Origin: an uncultured Eubacteriales bacterium | Lineage (GTDB): Bacteria; Bacillota; Clostridia; Oscillospirales; CAG-382 | Assembly: GCA_900548115.1 (NCBI GenBank) | Contig: URJL01000001.1 | Location: forward strand, 1-64,000 | Reading direction: 5' to 3' | DNA length: 64,000 nt | Part shown: positions 42,809 to 51,124 of the stretch, piece by piece | Layout of the letters: every line of letters starts with the position of its first letter | Numbering within the stretch: position 1 is the first letter of the stretch | The notes under the pieces: generated by a model | Told to the model about the DNA's origin: nothing | The model's database searches: none | The model's input: the letters and a program-made list of their open reading frames with translations, nothing else | Program-made: the position numbers and the translations under genes

Positions 42809-43477
42809 ATGGCTACCATACCGCATTATAACGGAACCCTGCGCAGTCACCTGATCAACGTTCCCGAATGCATTCATTCCTGCTCCGGGATCCGCATTTT
42901 CGGACGGAGAATCCGTTCGATCGTGTTTTCGACCGACGTCGCCATCATTAAAAACATCAATTCCGACGCCATCATCGCCGTCTATCCCTTCACACCGCAG
43001 CCCTCCATATCGCAGGCGATCATCAGCGTTTCCGACGCGCCCGTGTTCGTCGGCGTGGGCGGCGGTCTTACGGCGGGCGACCGTTCGGTGCGCCTTGCCG
43101 TCGAAGCCGAAAACCAGGGGGCGTTCGGCGTTGTGGTCAACGCGCCGATCGACCCGAAGGTCATTTCGAACATCAAAGAATGCGTCGACATTCCCGTCAT
43201 TGCGACGATCGTGTCGGAAAAGCAGGATATCGAAGAGCGGCTGCGTGCGGGTGCGGACATTCTGAATGTCTCGGCGGCGTCCCGCACGCCCGAAATCGTC
43301 GCGCACATTCGCGCGCTGTATCCGAAAATTCCGATTATCGCGACCGGCGGACCGACCGACGAATCGATCCTAAAGACCATTCACGCGGGCGCCAATTCCA
43401 TCACCTACACCCCGCCCACCAACGGCGAGCTGTTTGCCATCTCCATGAATAAGTATCGCGGTACCTACGTTGAATAA
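42809..43477 (+). CDS. Uncharacterised phosphate-binding TIM-barrel protein
   Basis: This 222-residue protein is a well-known Clostridia orphan, often labelled only as hydrolase. It has a beta-alpha barrel with DAIIAVYPFTPQPSISQAII, PVFVGVGGGLTAGDRS, GVVVNAPIDPKVI, DIPVIATIVSE, GADILNVSAASRTPEIVA, IPIIATGGPTDESILKTI and ANSITYTPPT. The IATGGPT and DILNVSAA segments form a phosphate-binding site as in ribulose-phosphate-binding barrels (KDPG aldolase, thiamin phosphate synthase style). No catalytic residue can be named with confidence. GAAAGGAG precedes the start. It stands alone upstream of nnr. Confidence 0.75.
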   Translation: MATIPHYNGTLRSHLINVPECIHSCSGIRIFGRRIRSIVFSTDVAIIKNINSDAIIAVYPFTPQPSISQAIISVSDAPVFVGVGGGLTAGDRSVRLAVEAENQGAFGVVVNAPIDPKVISNIKECVDIPVIATIVSEKQDIEERLRAGADILNVSAASRTPEIVAHIRALYPKIPIIATGGPTDESILKTIHAGANSITYTPPTNGELFAISMNKYRGTYVE

Positions 43478-43534
43478 GCATTTCCGCTTTTTCCCGATTC
43501 CTTTTTTCCGTTTTTGTTATTTTGGGAGGTATGT

Positions 43535-45067
43535 ATGATTCCGATTCTCACGGTCGAAGATATGCGAAAGAGCGACGCGCAGACCATCGCGCGCGGCACC
43601 GACTCAAAAGAGCTTATGCGCCGCGCGGGCGAAGGTATCTTCCGCGCTTACGATAACTGGGGAAAGACCGCGATCGTCTGCGGCACGGGCAACAACGCGG
43701 GCGACGGCTATGTTTTGGCGCTGTGTCTCGAAAAAGCGGGGCTTTCTCCCGAGCTTTTCCTGCCCGAGGAGCGCTTTTCGCCCGACGGAGCGCATTATTT
43801 CGCGCTGTGCCGCAAAAAAAGAATTCCCGTTCACATCGGGTATCCCTTTGATTTTGCCCGTTTTTCGACGATTGCCGACTGCCTTTTCGGCACGGGATTC
43901 CGCGGCGAGCCGAAAGGAATCTTCGCCGACTGCATCGACGCGGTCAACGCTTCGGGGAAGCCCGTCGTTTCGGCGGACATTAACAGCGGTCTTGCGGGGG
44001 ATTCGGGAACGGGTGAAAAAAGCGTCATCTCGGCGCTTACCGTTTCGATCGGATTCTATCAGCCCGGGCATTTTCTCGGGCGCGCGAAGGATGTGATCGG
44101 GAAAAAGGTCTGCGTCGACATCGGAATTTTGCCGTGTGACGGCGCGCAAAAATGCTTTATCGCCGAAAGAAGCGACTTTTCGGCACTTTTCCCGAAACGG
44201 GAAAACAATTCGCACAAGGGAACGTACGGTTATGTCGCGGTCTCGGGCGGCTGTCTTGAATATGCCGGGGCGGTAAAGCTTTCGAATCTTTCGTGCTCGG
44301 CGCTTCGGTGCGGCTGCGGCGTCGTAAAGCTTTGCGCGGCAAGAAGCCTTTATCCCGCCGTGTCGCCGTATCTTTTGGAAAGCACCTACTTCCCGATGCC
44401 CGACGACGGCGACGGACACATGCTTTTTTGTCCCGAAAAGCTCGACGCGCTCTTTCACGGAACGCGCGCCCTTGCCTGCGGCATGGGCTGGGGAAACGGC
44501 GAGCAAAACGGTGATATTCTGCGCTATATTCTGACGCATTACACGGGGCGGCTGATTCTCGACGCCGACGGGCTGAATGTCTTGTCAAGGCTCGGCGCGG
44601 AGCTTCTTTCGGAGAACGCGTGCGAAAGCGTGACGATAACGCCGCACCCGATGGAGTTTGCCCGCCTTACGGGAAAGAGCATCGCGGAAATTCTTTCCGA
44701 TCCGATCGCCTGCGCGCGCGCATTTGCCGCACGGTTTTCGAACGTTACGGTCCTGCTTAAAGGAACGGCGACGGTCGTCACCGACGGGAGCGACGTTATG
44801 CTCTCGGACAGCGGCTCGCCCGGGATGGCGACGGCGGGAAGCGGCGACGTTTTGTCGGGCGTTCTTGCAGGGCTTTTGGGGTATCACAAAGCAAGCGTTT
44901 TTTCGATTTGCGGCGGAGCGTATCTTGCGGGACGTGCGGGCGAGCTTGCCGCAGAAAAGGTCGGCGAGACGTCGCTTATGGCGCACGATACGGCAGACGC
45001 CCTTGTCGAAGCGATAAAAGAAATAACCGACGGCGAAGAGGCGCACGAAGAAAAGAATCATGAATGA
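43535..45067 (+). CDS. nnr: Bifunctional NAD(P)H-hydrate repair enzyme
   Basis: This 510-residue protein has an N-terminal epimerase domain (residues about 1-210; MRRAGEGIFRAY, VCGTGNNAGDGYVLAL, VVSADINSGLAGDSG) and a C-terminal ADP/ATP-dependent dehydratase domain (about 225-500; HKGTYGYVAVSGGCLEYAGA, LACGMGWGNGEQ, LILDADGLNVLS, TITPHPMEFARLTG, SDSGSPGMATAGSGDVLSGV). It repairs hydrated NADH/NADPH. The start at 43535 follows GGGAGG. It overlaps the next gene by 8 bp. Confidence 0.93.
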   Translation: MIPILTVEDMRKSDAQTIARGTDSKELMRRAGEGIFRAYDNWGKTAIVCGTGNNAGDGYVLALCLEKAGLSPELFLPEERFSPDGAHYFALCRKKRIPVHIGYPFDFARFSTIADCLFGTGFRGEPKGIFADCIDAVNASGKPVVSADINSGLAGDSGTGEKSVISALTVSIGFYQPGHFLGRAKDVIGKKVCVDIGILPCDGAQKCFIAERSDFSALFPKRENNSHKGTYGYVAVSGGCLEYAGAVKLSNLSCSALRCGCGVVKLCAARSLYPAVSPYLLESTYFPMPDDGDGHMLFCPEKLDALFHGTRALACGMGWGNGEQNGDILRYILTHYTGRLILDADGLNVLSRLGAELLSENACESVTITPHPMEFARLTGKSIAEILSDPIACARAFAARFSNVTVLLKGTATVVTDGSDVMLSDSGSPGMATAGSGDVLSGVLAGLLGYHKASVFSICGGAYLAGRAGELAAEKVGETSLMAHDTADALVEAIKEITDGEEAHEEKNHE

Positions 45068-45797
45068 AGAAAAATTTGACGGGAAGGCAGCGCTTTATTC
45101 TTCCGCGCGCCCCGGTTATCCGGTCGCACTTTTTGAAGCGCTGCGGGAAAAAGAGATCCTGACAAGCGACACAACGGCAGCCGACATCGGCTCGGGAACG
45201 GGCATTTTCACCCTTTTGCTTTTGCCGTACGTAAAGAAAATCTTTGCCGTCGAGCCGAACGAGGATATGCGAAAGGCGGCGGAAAAAGCCTTTTGCTGCC
45301 AAGATAACGTCGTGTCGGTCTGCGGCGGCGCGGAAAGCACGGGGCTTTCCGAAGGAAGCGTTTCGCTTGTCACGGCGGCGCAGGCGTTTCATTGGTTCGA
45401 CCGCGCCGCCTTTCAAAAGGAATGCCGCCGTATTCTGAAAGCGCACGGAAAGGTCGTGCTGCTTTGGAACGAACGCGACGAAAGCTGCCCGCTCGTCTCC
45501 AAAAATCTTGCGCTGAACGAGCGCTTTTTCGGGAAACGGTGCGGCGCGGAGGGAATGTCCCGCGATTTTTCGGATTTCTTCAAAGGGGAATATACGCATC
45601 TCTCTTTTGAAAATCCGCTTTCTTATACCGAAGAAATGTTTTTGCGGCGCTGTCTTTCCTCTTCCTATGCGCCGAAAAAGGGCAAGGTGGGATACGCTTC
45701 TTACGCGTCGGCACTGAAGGAGCTTTTCAAGCGTCACGAAAAAGACGGCACGGCGGACTATTCTTATACGACAAACGTCTATTTCGGAAGCGTCTGA
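45060..45797 (+). CDS. Class I SAM-dependent methyltransferase
   Basis: This 245-residue protein belongs to the methyltransferase-11 group. FDGKAALYSSARPGYPVALF is the YAxxRPxYP-type start, TAADIGSGTGIFTLLLL is SAM motif I, and VEPNEDMRKAA the acidic loop. VTAAQAFHWFDRAAFQKEC with RILKAHGKVVLLWNERD completes the fold. Proteins of this pattern are often trans-aconitate-methyltransferase-like; substrate here is unknown. Coupled by overlap to nnr. Confidence 0.88.
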   Translation: MNEEKFDGKAALYSSARPGYPVALFEALREKEILTSDTTAADIGSGTGIFTLLLLPYVKKIFAVEPNEDMRKAAEKAFCCQDNVVSVCGGAESTGLSEGSVSLVTAAQAFHWFDRAAFQKECRRILKAHGKVVLLWNERDESCPLVSKNLALNERFFGKRCGAEGMSRDFSDFFKGEYTHLSFENPLSYTEEMFLRRCLSSSYAPKKGKVGYASYASALKELFKRHEKDGTADYSYTTNVYFGSV

Positions 45798-45837
45798 ACA
45801 TACGGCGCAATTTTTCTTGCAAAATTTCAAAAAACGC

Positions 45838-45866
45838 TTGACAAACGGGAAAAGACATGCTATAAT
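45838..45866 (+). promoter_or_regulatory. Promoter of the rplJ-rplL operon
   Basis: TTGACA (45838-45843), 17 bp, TATAAT (45861-45866), perfect consensus as expected for a ribosomal protein operon. Confidence 0.85.
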
Positions 45867-45872
45867 TATGTC

Positions 45873-45945
45873 CTGACCTAAGAAAGCAGGTCGCACGCTT
45901 TTTGTGCGCTAACGGCTCGCCCGCCTGCCGAGGAAAGACATATTT
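45873..45945 (+). ncRNA. L10 ribosomal protein leader
   Basis: Directly after the rplJ promoter, the transcript contains AGAAAGCAGGTCGCACGC, a hairpin GCAC/GTGC, and GCCTGCCGAGG. AGCAGG-type and CCTGCCGAGG strings in this order are the hallmark of the L10 leader, which binds L10(L12)4 and represses rplJL. The remaining leader to 46050 is about 100 nt with no frame of note. I cannot compute the fold here. Confidence 0.75.
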
Positions 45946-46050
45946 CACTGAAAACCCACCTTCGGGCTTGATATTGTGTTTCTTGTTCTTTTCCGGTTAC
46001 GCTTTTTGCGGTCCCAAAAGAACTTTTTTTATTGGAGGTGAAACAGTACC

Positions 46051-46569
46051 ATGCCGAGCGCAAAGATTCTTGAACAAAAAGAAAAAATGGTCGGTGAACT
46101 TGCCGAAAAGATGAAATCCGCTCAGAGCGGCGTTCTGGTAAACTACTGCGGTATTACCGTGGAAAAAGATACCGCGCTTCGTAACGAGCTTCGCAAGAAC
46201 GGTGTTCATTACAAAGTAATCAAGAATACCTACATCAAGAAGGCTGCCGACATCGCCGGACTTTCCGGATTTGATTCGGTTCTTGAAGGTATGACCGCCA
46301 TCGCTCTTTCCGATGACCCCATCGCTCCCGCCAAGGTTCTCAACAAGTTTGCTGAGGACAACGACAGCTTCGAGCTGAAGGCAGGCTTCATCGACGGAAG
46401 AGTAATCGACGTAAACGAGATCAAGTCCCTCGCGGCTATCCCCTCGAGAGAAGGTCTTATCGTCAAGCTTCTCGGAAGCATCCAGTCCCCGCTTTACAAC
46501 TTTGCTTACGCCATCCAGGCGATCATCGACAAAGAAGGCGGCGTTCCCGCGGAAGCAGCAGCGGAATAA
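46051..46569 (+). CDS. rplJ: 50S ribosomal protein L10
   Basis: This 172-residue protein anchors the L7/L12 stalk. KEKMVGELAEKMKSAQSGVLVNY, ALRNELRKNGVHYKVIKNT, MTAIALSDDPIAPAKVL and AAIPSREGLIVKLLGSIQSP are conserved. A strong TTGGAGGTG precedes the ATG. Codon usage is clearly optimised relative to neighbours, as for highly expressed genes. Confidence 0.96.
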   Translation: MPSAKILEQKEKMVGELAEKMKSAQSGVLVNYCGITVEKDTALRNELRKNGVHYKVIKNTYIKKAADIAGLSGFDSVLEGMTAIALSDDPIAPAKVLNKFAEDNDSFELKAGFIDGRVIDVNEIKSLAAIPSREGLIVKLLGSIQSPLYNFAYAIQAIIDKEGGVPAEAAAE

Positions 46570-46687
46570 TTTTCGAATCGTTTTCGAACCTCGAATTTTG
46601 TCCCAATTTTGCGCGCACCGATGAAAAATGCGGGCGCTTCGTCGGCACAGCCGACACACATATTTTATTATTTGGAGGTATATCACA

Positions 46688-47062
46688 ATGGCATCCGAAA
46701 AGTCTATGAAGATTATCGAAGATATCAAAGCATTAACCATTCTCGAACTCGCTGACCTCGTTAAGGCAGTTGAGGAAGAATTCGGTGTATCCGCAGCTCC
46801 CGTAGCTGTTGCAGGCGTTGCTGCTCCCGCAGCCGCAGCCGCTGAAGAAAAGACCGAATTTGACGTTGAACTCACCTCTGCCGGCGACAGCAAGCTCGGC
46901 GTTATCAAGGCAGTTCGCGAGATCACCGGTCTCGGCCTGAAGGAAGCAAAGGACCTTGTAGAAGGCGCTCCGAAGATCCTCAAGGAAGGCATCTCCAAGG
47001 AAGACGCAGAGGCTATGAAGGCTACTCTTACCGCCGCCGGCGCAACCGTTACCATCAAGTAA
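46688..47062 (+). CDS. rplL: 50S ribosomal protein L7/L12
   Basis: This 124-residue stalk protein recruits translation factors. The N-terminal dimerisation helices ([20 protein letters not shown]) are followed by an Ala-rich hinge and the C-terminal domain [47 protein letters not shown] precedes the start. rpoB, the usual next gene, is absent; a terminator follows. Confidence 0.96.
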   Translation: MASEKSMKIIEDIKALTILELADLVKAVEEEFGVSAAPVAVAGVAAPAAAAAEEKTEFDVELTSAGDSKLGVIKAVREITGLGLKEAKDLVEGAPKILKEGISKEDAEAMKATLTAAGATVTIK

Positions 47063-47095
47063 TTTTTTACGCGGTAACATTCGATTTTTCGAATC

Positions 47096-47128
47096 AAAAG
47101 GCAGATCCGTTTTTCGGATCTGCCTTTT
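47096..47128 (+). terminator. Terminator after rplL
   Basis: AAAAGGCAGATCCG (47096-47109) pairs perfectly with CGGATCTGCCTTTT (47115-47128), with T-run continuing. Also usable by the convergent activase gene. Confidence 0.9.
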
Positions 47129-47161
47129 TGTCGTTTTCTTGCTTTAAGCCTTTAGGAAAAT

Positions 47162-48010
47162 TCAGGAAAACACGGCGCGAAGCGCCTTCATTTTTTCCTC
47201 GGGTATCTCGGGAAATTGCGGTATAGGAAGCCCGAGCGCCGCATATTTGGGTTCTCCCAGCCGATGATACGGCAAAAGCTCGATCTTTTCGGGGCGATAT
47301 GGCGACAAAAACTCGCGGATCGCGCGCATATCCTCTTCGGTGTCGTTCACCCCGCCGATAACGGGTATCCGAATCCAAACCGAAGCGCCGCACGAAAAAA
47401 GCGATTCGAGATTTTTCAGGATCCTCTCATTGGAAACGCCCGTATACGCGATATGCTTTTCCCGATCAAGTGTTTTGATATCATAGAGAAACAAGTCGGT
47501 ATACGGCAAAACAAGTTTAAACGCTTCCCACGGTACATTTCCCGCCGTATCGATTGCCGTGTGAATTCCGTTCTTCGCAAGACTCGCCGAAAACGGCGCT
47601 ATCTCTTTTGCCCAAAGCATACACTCGCCGCCCGAAAAAGTCACGCCGCCGCCCGATGCGGCATAATAGTCCGCGTCCCGTAAAAGAAGCGAAAGCAGTT
47701 CCGATTCCGTATAATCTTTCCCGCAAACCGAAAGAGCACCCGACGGACAAACCGTTTCGCATTGTCCGCAAAAATCGCACTTCTCGGGCTGCAGCTTTCC
47801 GCACCGTACCGCACCGTTCGGGCAAACCGACGTGCATTTTCCGCAATGCATACAGCGGTCTTTATAATAGAAAATATGCCTTTTTCCGTCGCGGCTTTCG
47901 GGATTGTGACACCACGCGCAAGAGAGATTACAACCGCGAAAAAACACGGTCGTGCGAATTCCCGGACCGTCCTCAAAGGAATTTCGCGCAATATCGAAAA
48001 TAGGAAACAT
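47162..48010 (-). CDS. Glycyl radical enzyme activase (radical SAM)
   Basis: This 282-residue enzyme installs the glycyl radical in its partner by reductive cleavage of SAM. The radical SAM cluster is CNLSCAWC (CxxxCxxC) following ARNSFEDGPGIRTTVFFRG. An inserted ferredoxin-like part carries two further four-cysteine clusters, CMHCGKCTSVCPNGAV and CDFCGQCETVCPSGAL, as in activases of dehydratase-type glycyl radical enzymes but not in PflA itself. GGGVTFSGGECMLW, FLYDIKTLDREKHIAYTGV and RIPVIGGVND are the remaining family motifs. It lies 15 bp downstream of the enzyme gene on the same strand, so the pair is co-expressed. Confidence 0.93.
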   Translation of the reverse strand: MFPIFDIARNSFEDGPGIRTTVFFRGCNLSCAWCHNPESRDGKRHIFYYKDRCMHCGKCTSVCPNGAVRCGKLQPEKCDFCGQCETVCPSGALSVCGKDYTESELLSLLLRDADYYAASGGGVTFSGGECMLWAKEIAPFSASLAKNGIHTAIDTAGNVPWEAFKLVLPYTDLFLYDIKTLDREKHIAYTGVSNERILKNLESLFSCGASVWIRIPVIGGVNDTEEDMRAIREFLSPYRPEKIELLPYHRLGEPKYAALGLPIPQFPEIPEEKMKALRAVFS

Positions 48011-48025
48011 AACACTTCCCCCGCT

Positions 48026-50071
48026 TCAGACTCGCTCGACCGTGCGCCGAATAATATCGTTTTGCAAATCGGTATCAAAACGGGTAAAATATCCCGAATA
48101 TCCCGTCACACGCACGACCAGATTCCGATATTCGTCCGGATTCTTTTGGGCACGCAAAAGCTCCTCTTGCGAAAGATAATTGATCTGCAGCTGCATGCCG
48201 CCCTTTTTCAGGAAAGTATGGTACATTGCGGCAAGCTTTTCGAGCTTTTCCTCCGATCGTGTAAAGCTTTTGTCGATCTTGACGTTTGCGACCACGCAGC
48301 CGCAGAGTTTTCGATAATCAAGCTTTGCAATCGAATTGAGCAGCGCCGACAGCCCGCTTTTATCCTTGCCGTCGCTTTGCGCGATCCCCATCGTAAAGGG
48401 GTCGCCGTCCCTTCGCCCGTCGGGAGTCGCTTTGGTCATTCTTCCGAAAATCAGATTCGGATGCGTCGCGCCGACAAACGAGCCGATAATGTAAATATCA
48501 TCCTTGTTCCGCGGAAGCTCGGAACGAATCGCATACAGTTCGTCCACGGCCCTTTCGACGATCGAATCAACATAATCGTCATCGTTTCCGAAGAAATGTC
48601 CCGTGCGCAGAATTTGTGTGCGGATGTCCTCATACCCTTTGTAATTTTTTCGAAGCATGTCGCAAAGGGATGCCATCGTAAGCTTTTTTTCGTCGAATAC
48701 AAACTGCTTTATGACCGAAAGAGAATCGGCAACGTTGGAAAGGCTGTTGAAGGAGAATGTAATACCGTGATATTTCGCGCCTCCGTCGGAAAACGGCTTT
48801 GCCCTTTCGATGCAAGTGCGACAAAGCGCCGAGGTCAAAACATTGATATCCCCCGCCGTGGCAGCGACATAACGCGGATATTCCGACGCAATCGTTTCCA
48901 TATCCCGTTTCATATATCCGTAAAGCCGCGTCATGACCTCATCAAAGCTCTGCGTTTTTTCGATCTGCGGGTCCTCATACAAAAGCGATTCCAACGAGTG
49001 CAGAAGATTGACGTGGGCAAGCGAAAGATCCGCTCCGCAGGGAAGATTCCATTCGTTGCACCCGACGACCGTATAATCGACGGCATCTTTGGGGTCGATT
49101 CCGACATCGGCCATACCCGGAAGGCGCGGCTCGTCGTTAACAAAAACGATCCATTGACACTTAGCATTCAGTTCGGTGATAAACCGCATGGTCTCGGGAG
49201 AGGTGTATTTCGTATAACGAAACGAAGCTTGCGGGCGGAAAGTGGGAAGCTCGGCGATACATTCAAGAACCAAACGCGAAAGCTCGTTAAAGCCGTCAGT
49301 CCCGTCGGGCAAATATCCGCCGACGACCAGATGATTGTGTCCGCTTATCGGAAGTGCTTTGTTGTCGGTCTGTGTTTCGTATACGCGGACGAACAGCTCC
49401 TGAAGCAAATCCTTTGCTTCATCACGGTCGATCTTTCCGCTTTCGATATCGTTTTTGTAATACGGATATAAATACCGATCGATTCGTCCGAGGCTGTCGG
49501 CGCAAAACTGGAACAAAAACCAAACCGCCTGAACCGCCTCATAAAAATCCCCGGCGGGCCGCATCGGCACTTTTTGAAGAATCGAACGAAGGCGCGGGGA
49601 TGAGCAGCACTCCGCGCAGCGAAGAGAAAACTCCTCAAGAGAATCCAAAACTATAACCATGGCTTCGCAGAATTCGTCTTTTTGGGGTCTCGAGCAGATT
49701 CTTTCCCTATATCCGTAAAGCCCTTCTCTCAAAAGCGAATCAAAATCCAAAACAACGTGCGTCCAACCCCAATAAAACACGGGGTCGGGTCTGTTCCAGC
49801 AATGCTTCGACCAGTATTTTCCGAAGCTTTCGCAGCCAGCGCGACGATAAAAATCGGAAGGATAATCGCATCCGGAAAAGCGAATGCGCCCGAAAAGCTT
49901 CTCACCGGGATACTCTTTTATCGGAACTTTGCGAAAATAACGCCGCAGTCCCTCCGCGATCGCCTTCGGTGAGCTCAGTTCGCTTTCATTTTCCACAGAG
50001 ATCGAACAGCGCGGAAATTTGTCCTCGCCGTACATCGCTTCCTTTGCCATATTCCGTATACGTTCCGTCAT
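48026..50071 (-). CDS. Glycyl radical enzyme of unknown specificity
   Basis: This 681-residue protein is a PFL/dehydratase-superfamily enzyme. The C-terminal radical site is RVTGYSGYF (G657) with 24 residues after it. The active-site loop is VVGCNEWNLP: C338 would carry the thiyl radical and E340 is two residues on, as in dehydratase-type members, but the usual GCVEP is GCNEW here. DFYEAVQAVWFLFQFCADSL with GRIDRYLYPYY, ISGHNHLVVGG and TKATPDGRRDGDPFTMG are other family blocks. The single cysteine, not the adjacent CC of pyruvate formate-lyase, rules out that activity. It is shorter than the usual 760-850 residues. The start 50071 follows GAGGAAAG. A divergent AraC gene and an inverted repeat in the leader suggest inducible control. 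Confidence 0.9.
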   Translation of the reverse strand: MTERIRNMAKEAMYGEDKFPRCSISVENESELSSPKAIAEGLRRYFRKVPIKEYPGEKLFGRIRFSGCDYPSDFYRRAGCESFGKYWSKHCWNRPDPVFYWGWTHVVLDFDSLLREGLYGYRERICSRPQKDEFCEAMVIVLDSLEEFSLRCAECCSSPRLRSILQKVPMRPAGDFYEAVQAVWFLFQFCADSLGRIDRYLYPYYKNDIESGKIDRDEAKDLLQELFVRVYETQTDNKALPISGHNHLVVGGYLPDGTDGFNELSRLVLECIAELPTFRPQASFRYTKYTSPETMRFITELNAKCQWIVFVNDEPRLPGMADVGIDPKDAVDYTVVGCNEWNLPCGADLSLAHVNLLHSLESLLYEDPQIEKTQSFDEVMTRLYGYMKRDMETIASEYPRYVAATAGDINVLTSALCRTCIERAKPFSDGGAKYHGITFSFNSLSNVADSLSVIKQFVFDEKKLTMASLCDMLRKNYKGYEDIRTQILRTGHFFGNDDDYVDSIVERAVDELYAIRSELPRNKDDIYIIGSFVGATHPNLIFGRMTKATPDGRRDGDPFTMGIAQSDGKDKSGLSALLNSIAKLDYRKLCGCVVANVKIDKSFTRSEEKLEKLAAMYHTFLKKGGMQLQINYLSQEELLRAQKNPDEYRNLVVRVTGYSGYFTRFDTDLQNDIIRRTVERV

Positions 50072-50103
50072 AATCTTTCCTCTTTTCGAAGGGTGTTTTT
50101 TCC

Positions 50104-50122
50104 TGCCGAAACCCGTTCGGCA
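50104..50122 (-). promoter_or_regulatory. Inverted repeat in the leader of the glycyl radical gene
   Basis: TGCCGAA (50104-50110) and TTCGGCA (50116-50122) form a 7-bp perfect stem with loop ACCCG. It is either an RNA hairpin in the leader, 33-51 nt before the start codon, or an operator. A TATACT -10 on the minus strand (50144-50139) has no good -35, consistent with activator dependence. Confidence 0.4.
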
Positions 50123-50205
50123 AGGACTCTTGTACACAGTATACCGCACGTTTTTGAAAAGGAAAATACAGAAAACGGTTATTTATATTTTTTAGTACAA
50201 AAATC

Positions 50206-50234
50206 TTGACAAACTTTTTCGCGTTTGTTATACT
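50206..50234 (+). promoter_or_regulatory. Promoter of the AraC gene
   Basis: TTGACA (50206-50211), 17 bp, TATACT (50229-50234), about 30 bp upstream of the start codon. Confidence 0.75.
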
Positions 50235-50265
50235 GTCAAAAAACAGGAAAAGCGAGAACGGCAAA

Positions 50266-51042
50266 ATGAATCCAAAGATACTTGTTACCGACATTGTTTC
50301 GGTTTTTACCGTGCAAAGTAAATTTACTCCGAAAGTGCGCGATTACAGCGGAAAAGTGTATCACAACGAGCTGATTATAAAGCTTGAAGGGCAAACCGAG
50401 ACCCGTTTTGACAAAAAGGTATTTCTCGATAAAAAAGGGTCGGTGCGTTTTCTCCCCGCAAAAAACACCCCCGTGGAATACACCTGCCGTACTTTGGAGG
50501 AAGGATATTGTATAGATATACAATTTGATACAACCCTTCCGTTTGAAAACACGGCATTTCTCGTTTTCCCACGCCGATACGACGATCTTTCCCGTCTTTT
50601 TCGCAAAGCGGAAAAAACATGGAAAGAGAAGCGAAACGGTTATTTTCACACAACGCTTGCCTGTCTTTACGAAATTCTCGGCATTTTACAAAGCGAAGAA
50701 GAGTACGTTCCGAACGACCTGTTCGAAAAGATCCGCCCCGGGGTCGATTATCTTTCCGAGCATTTCTACGAAGATGTGGATATCGACCGTCTCGGCACTC
50801 TTTGCGGCATCAGTCACGCTTATTTCAAGCGCATCTTCAAACGCCGTTTCGGAATGCCGCCCAAGGCATACCTTTTGTCGCTCCGAATGAAATACGCCTG
50901 CGAGCTTTTGAAAACCGAACGCTGCACGGTGCGGGAAATTGCCGAAAAGGTCGGATATCCGAATGTTTATTATTTCAGCACGAGTTTTCGAAAGATCGTC
51001 GGGCTTTCCCCGAGCGATTATCGAAAAAGCACCAATAAATAG
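50266..51042 (+). CDS. AraC-family regulator, divergent from the glycyl radical operon
   Basis: This 258-residue protein has an N-terminal beta-rich sensor region (VFTVQSKFTPKVRDYSGKVY, LIIKLEGQTETRF, VRFLPAKNTPVEYTC) and a C-terminal double helix-turn-helix (DIDRLGTLCGISHAYFKRIF, REIAEKVGYPNVYYFSTSF, LSPSDYRK). The start at 50266 is chosen over an upstream frame start because the -10 of the promoter overlaps the latter. It is transcribed away from the glycyl radical enzyme with 194 bp between starts, the typical layout for a dedicated activator sensing the pathway substrate. Confidence 0.9.
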   Translation: MNPKILVTDIVSVFTVQSKFTPKVRDYSGKVYHNELIIKLEGQTETRFDKKVFLDKKGSVRFLPAKNTPVEYTCRTLEEGYCIDIQFDTTLPFENTAFLVFPRRYDDLSRLFRKAEKTWKEKRNGYFHTTLACLYEILGILQSEEEYVPNDLFEKIRPGVDYLSEHFYEDVDIDRLGTLCGISHAYFKRIFKRRFGMPPKAYLLSLRMKYACELLKTERCTVREIAEKVGYPNVYYFSTSFRKIVGLSPSDYRKSTNK

Positions 51043-51124
51043 CGTATTTTGCGCATCTGCCGCATAACGCACGGCGAAAATCCATATACTGCTTATGTGA
51101 TTTTCCAAAAAAGAGGCGGCGGAC

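Noticed and set aside
48026..50071. Pyruvate formate-lyase
   Set aside because: The adjacent double cysteine of pyruvate formate-lyase is missing; the active site has a single cysteine followed two residues later by glutamate, as in dehydratase-type enzymes.
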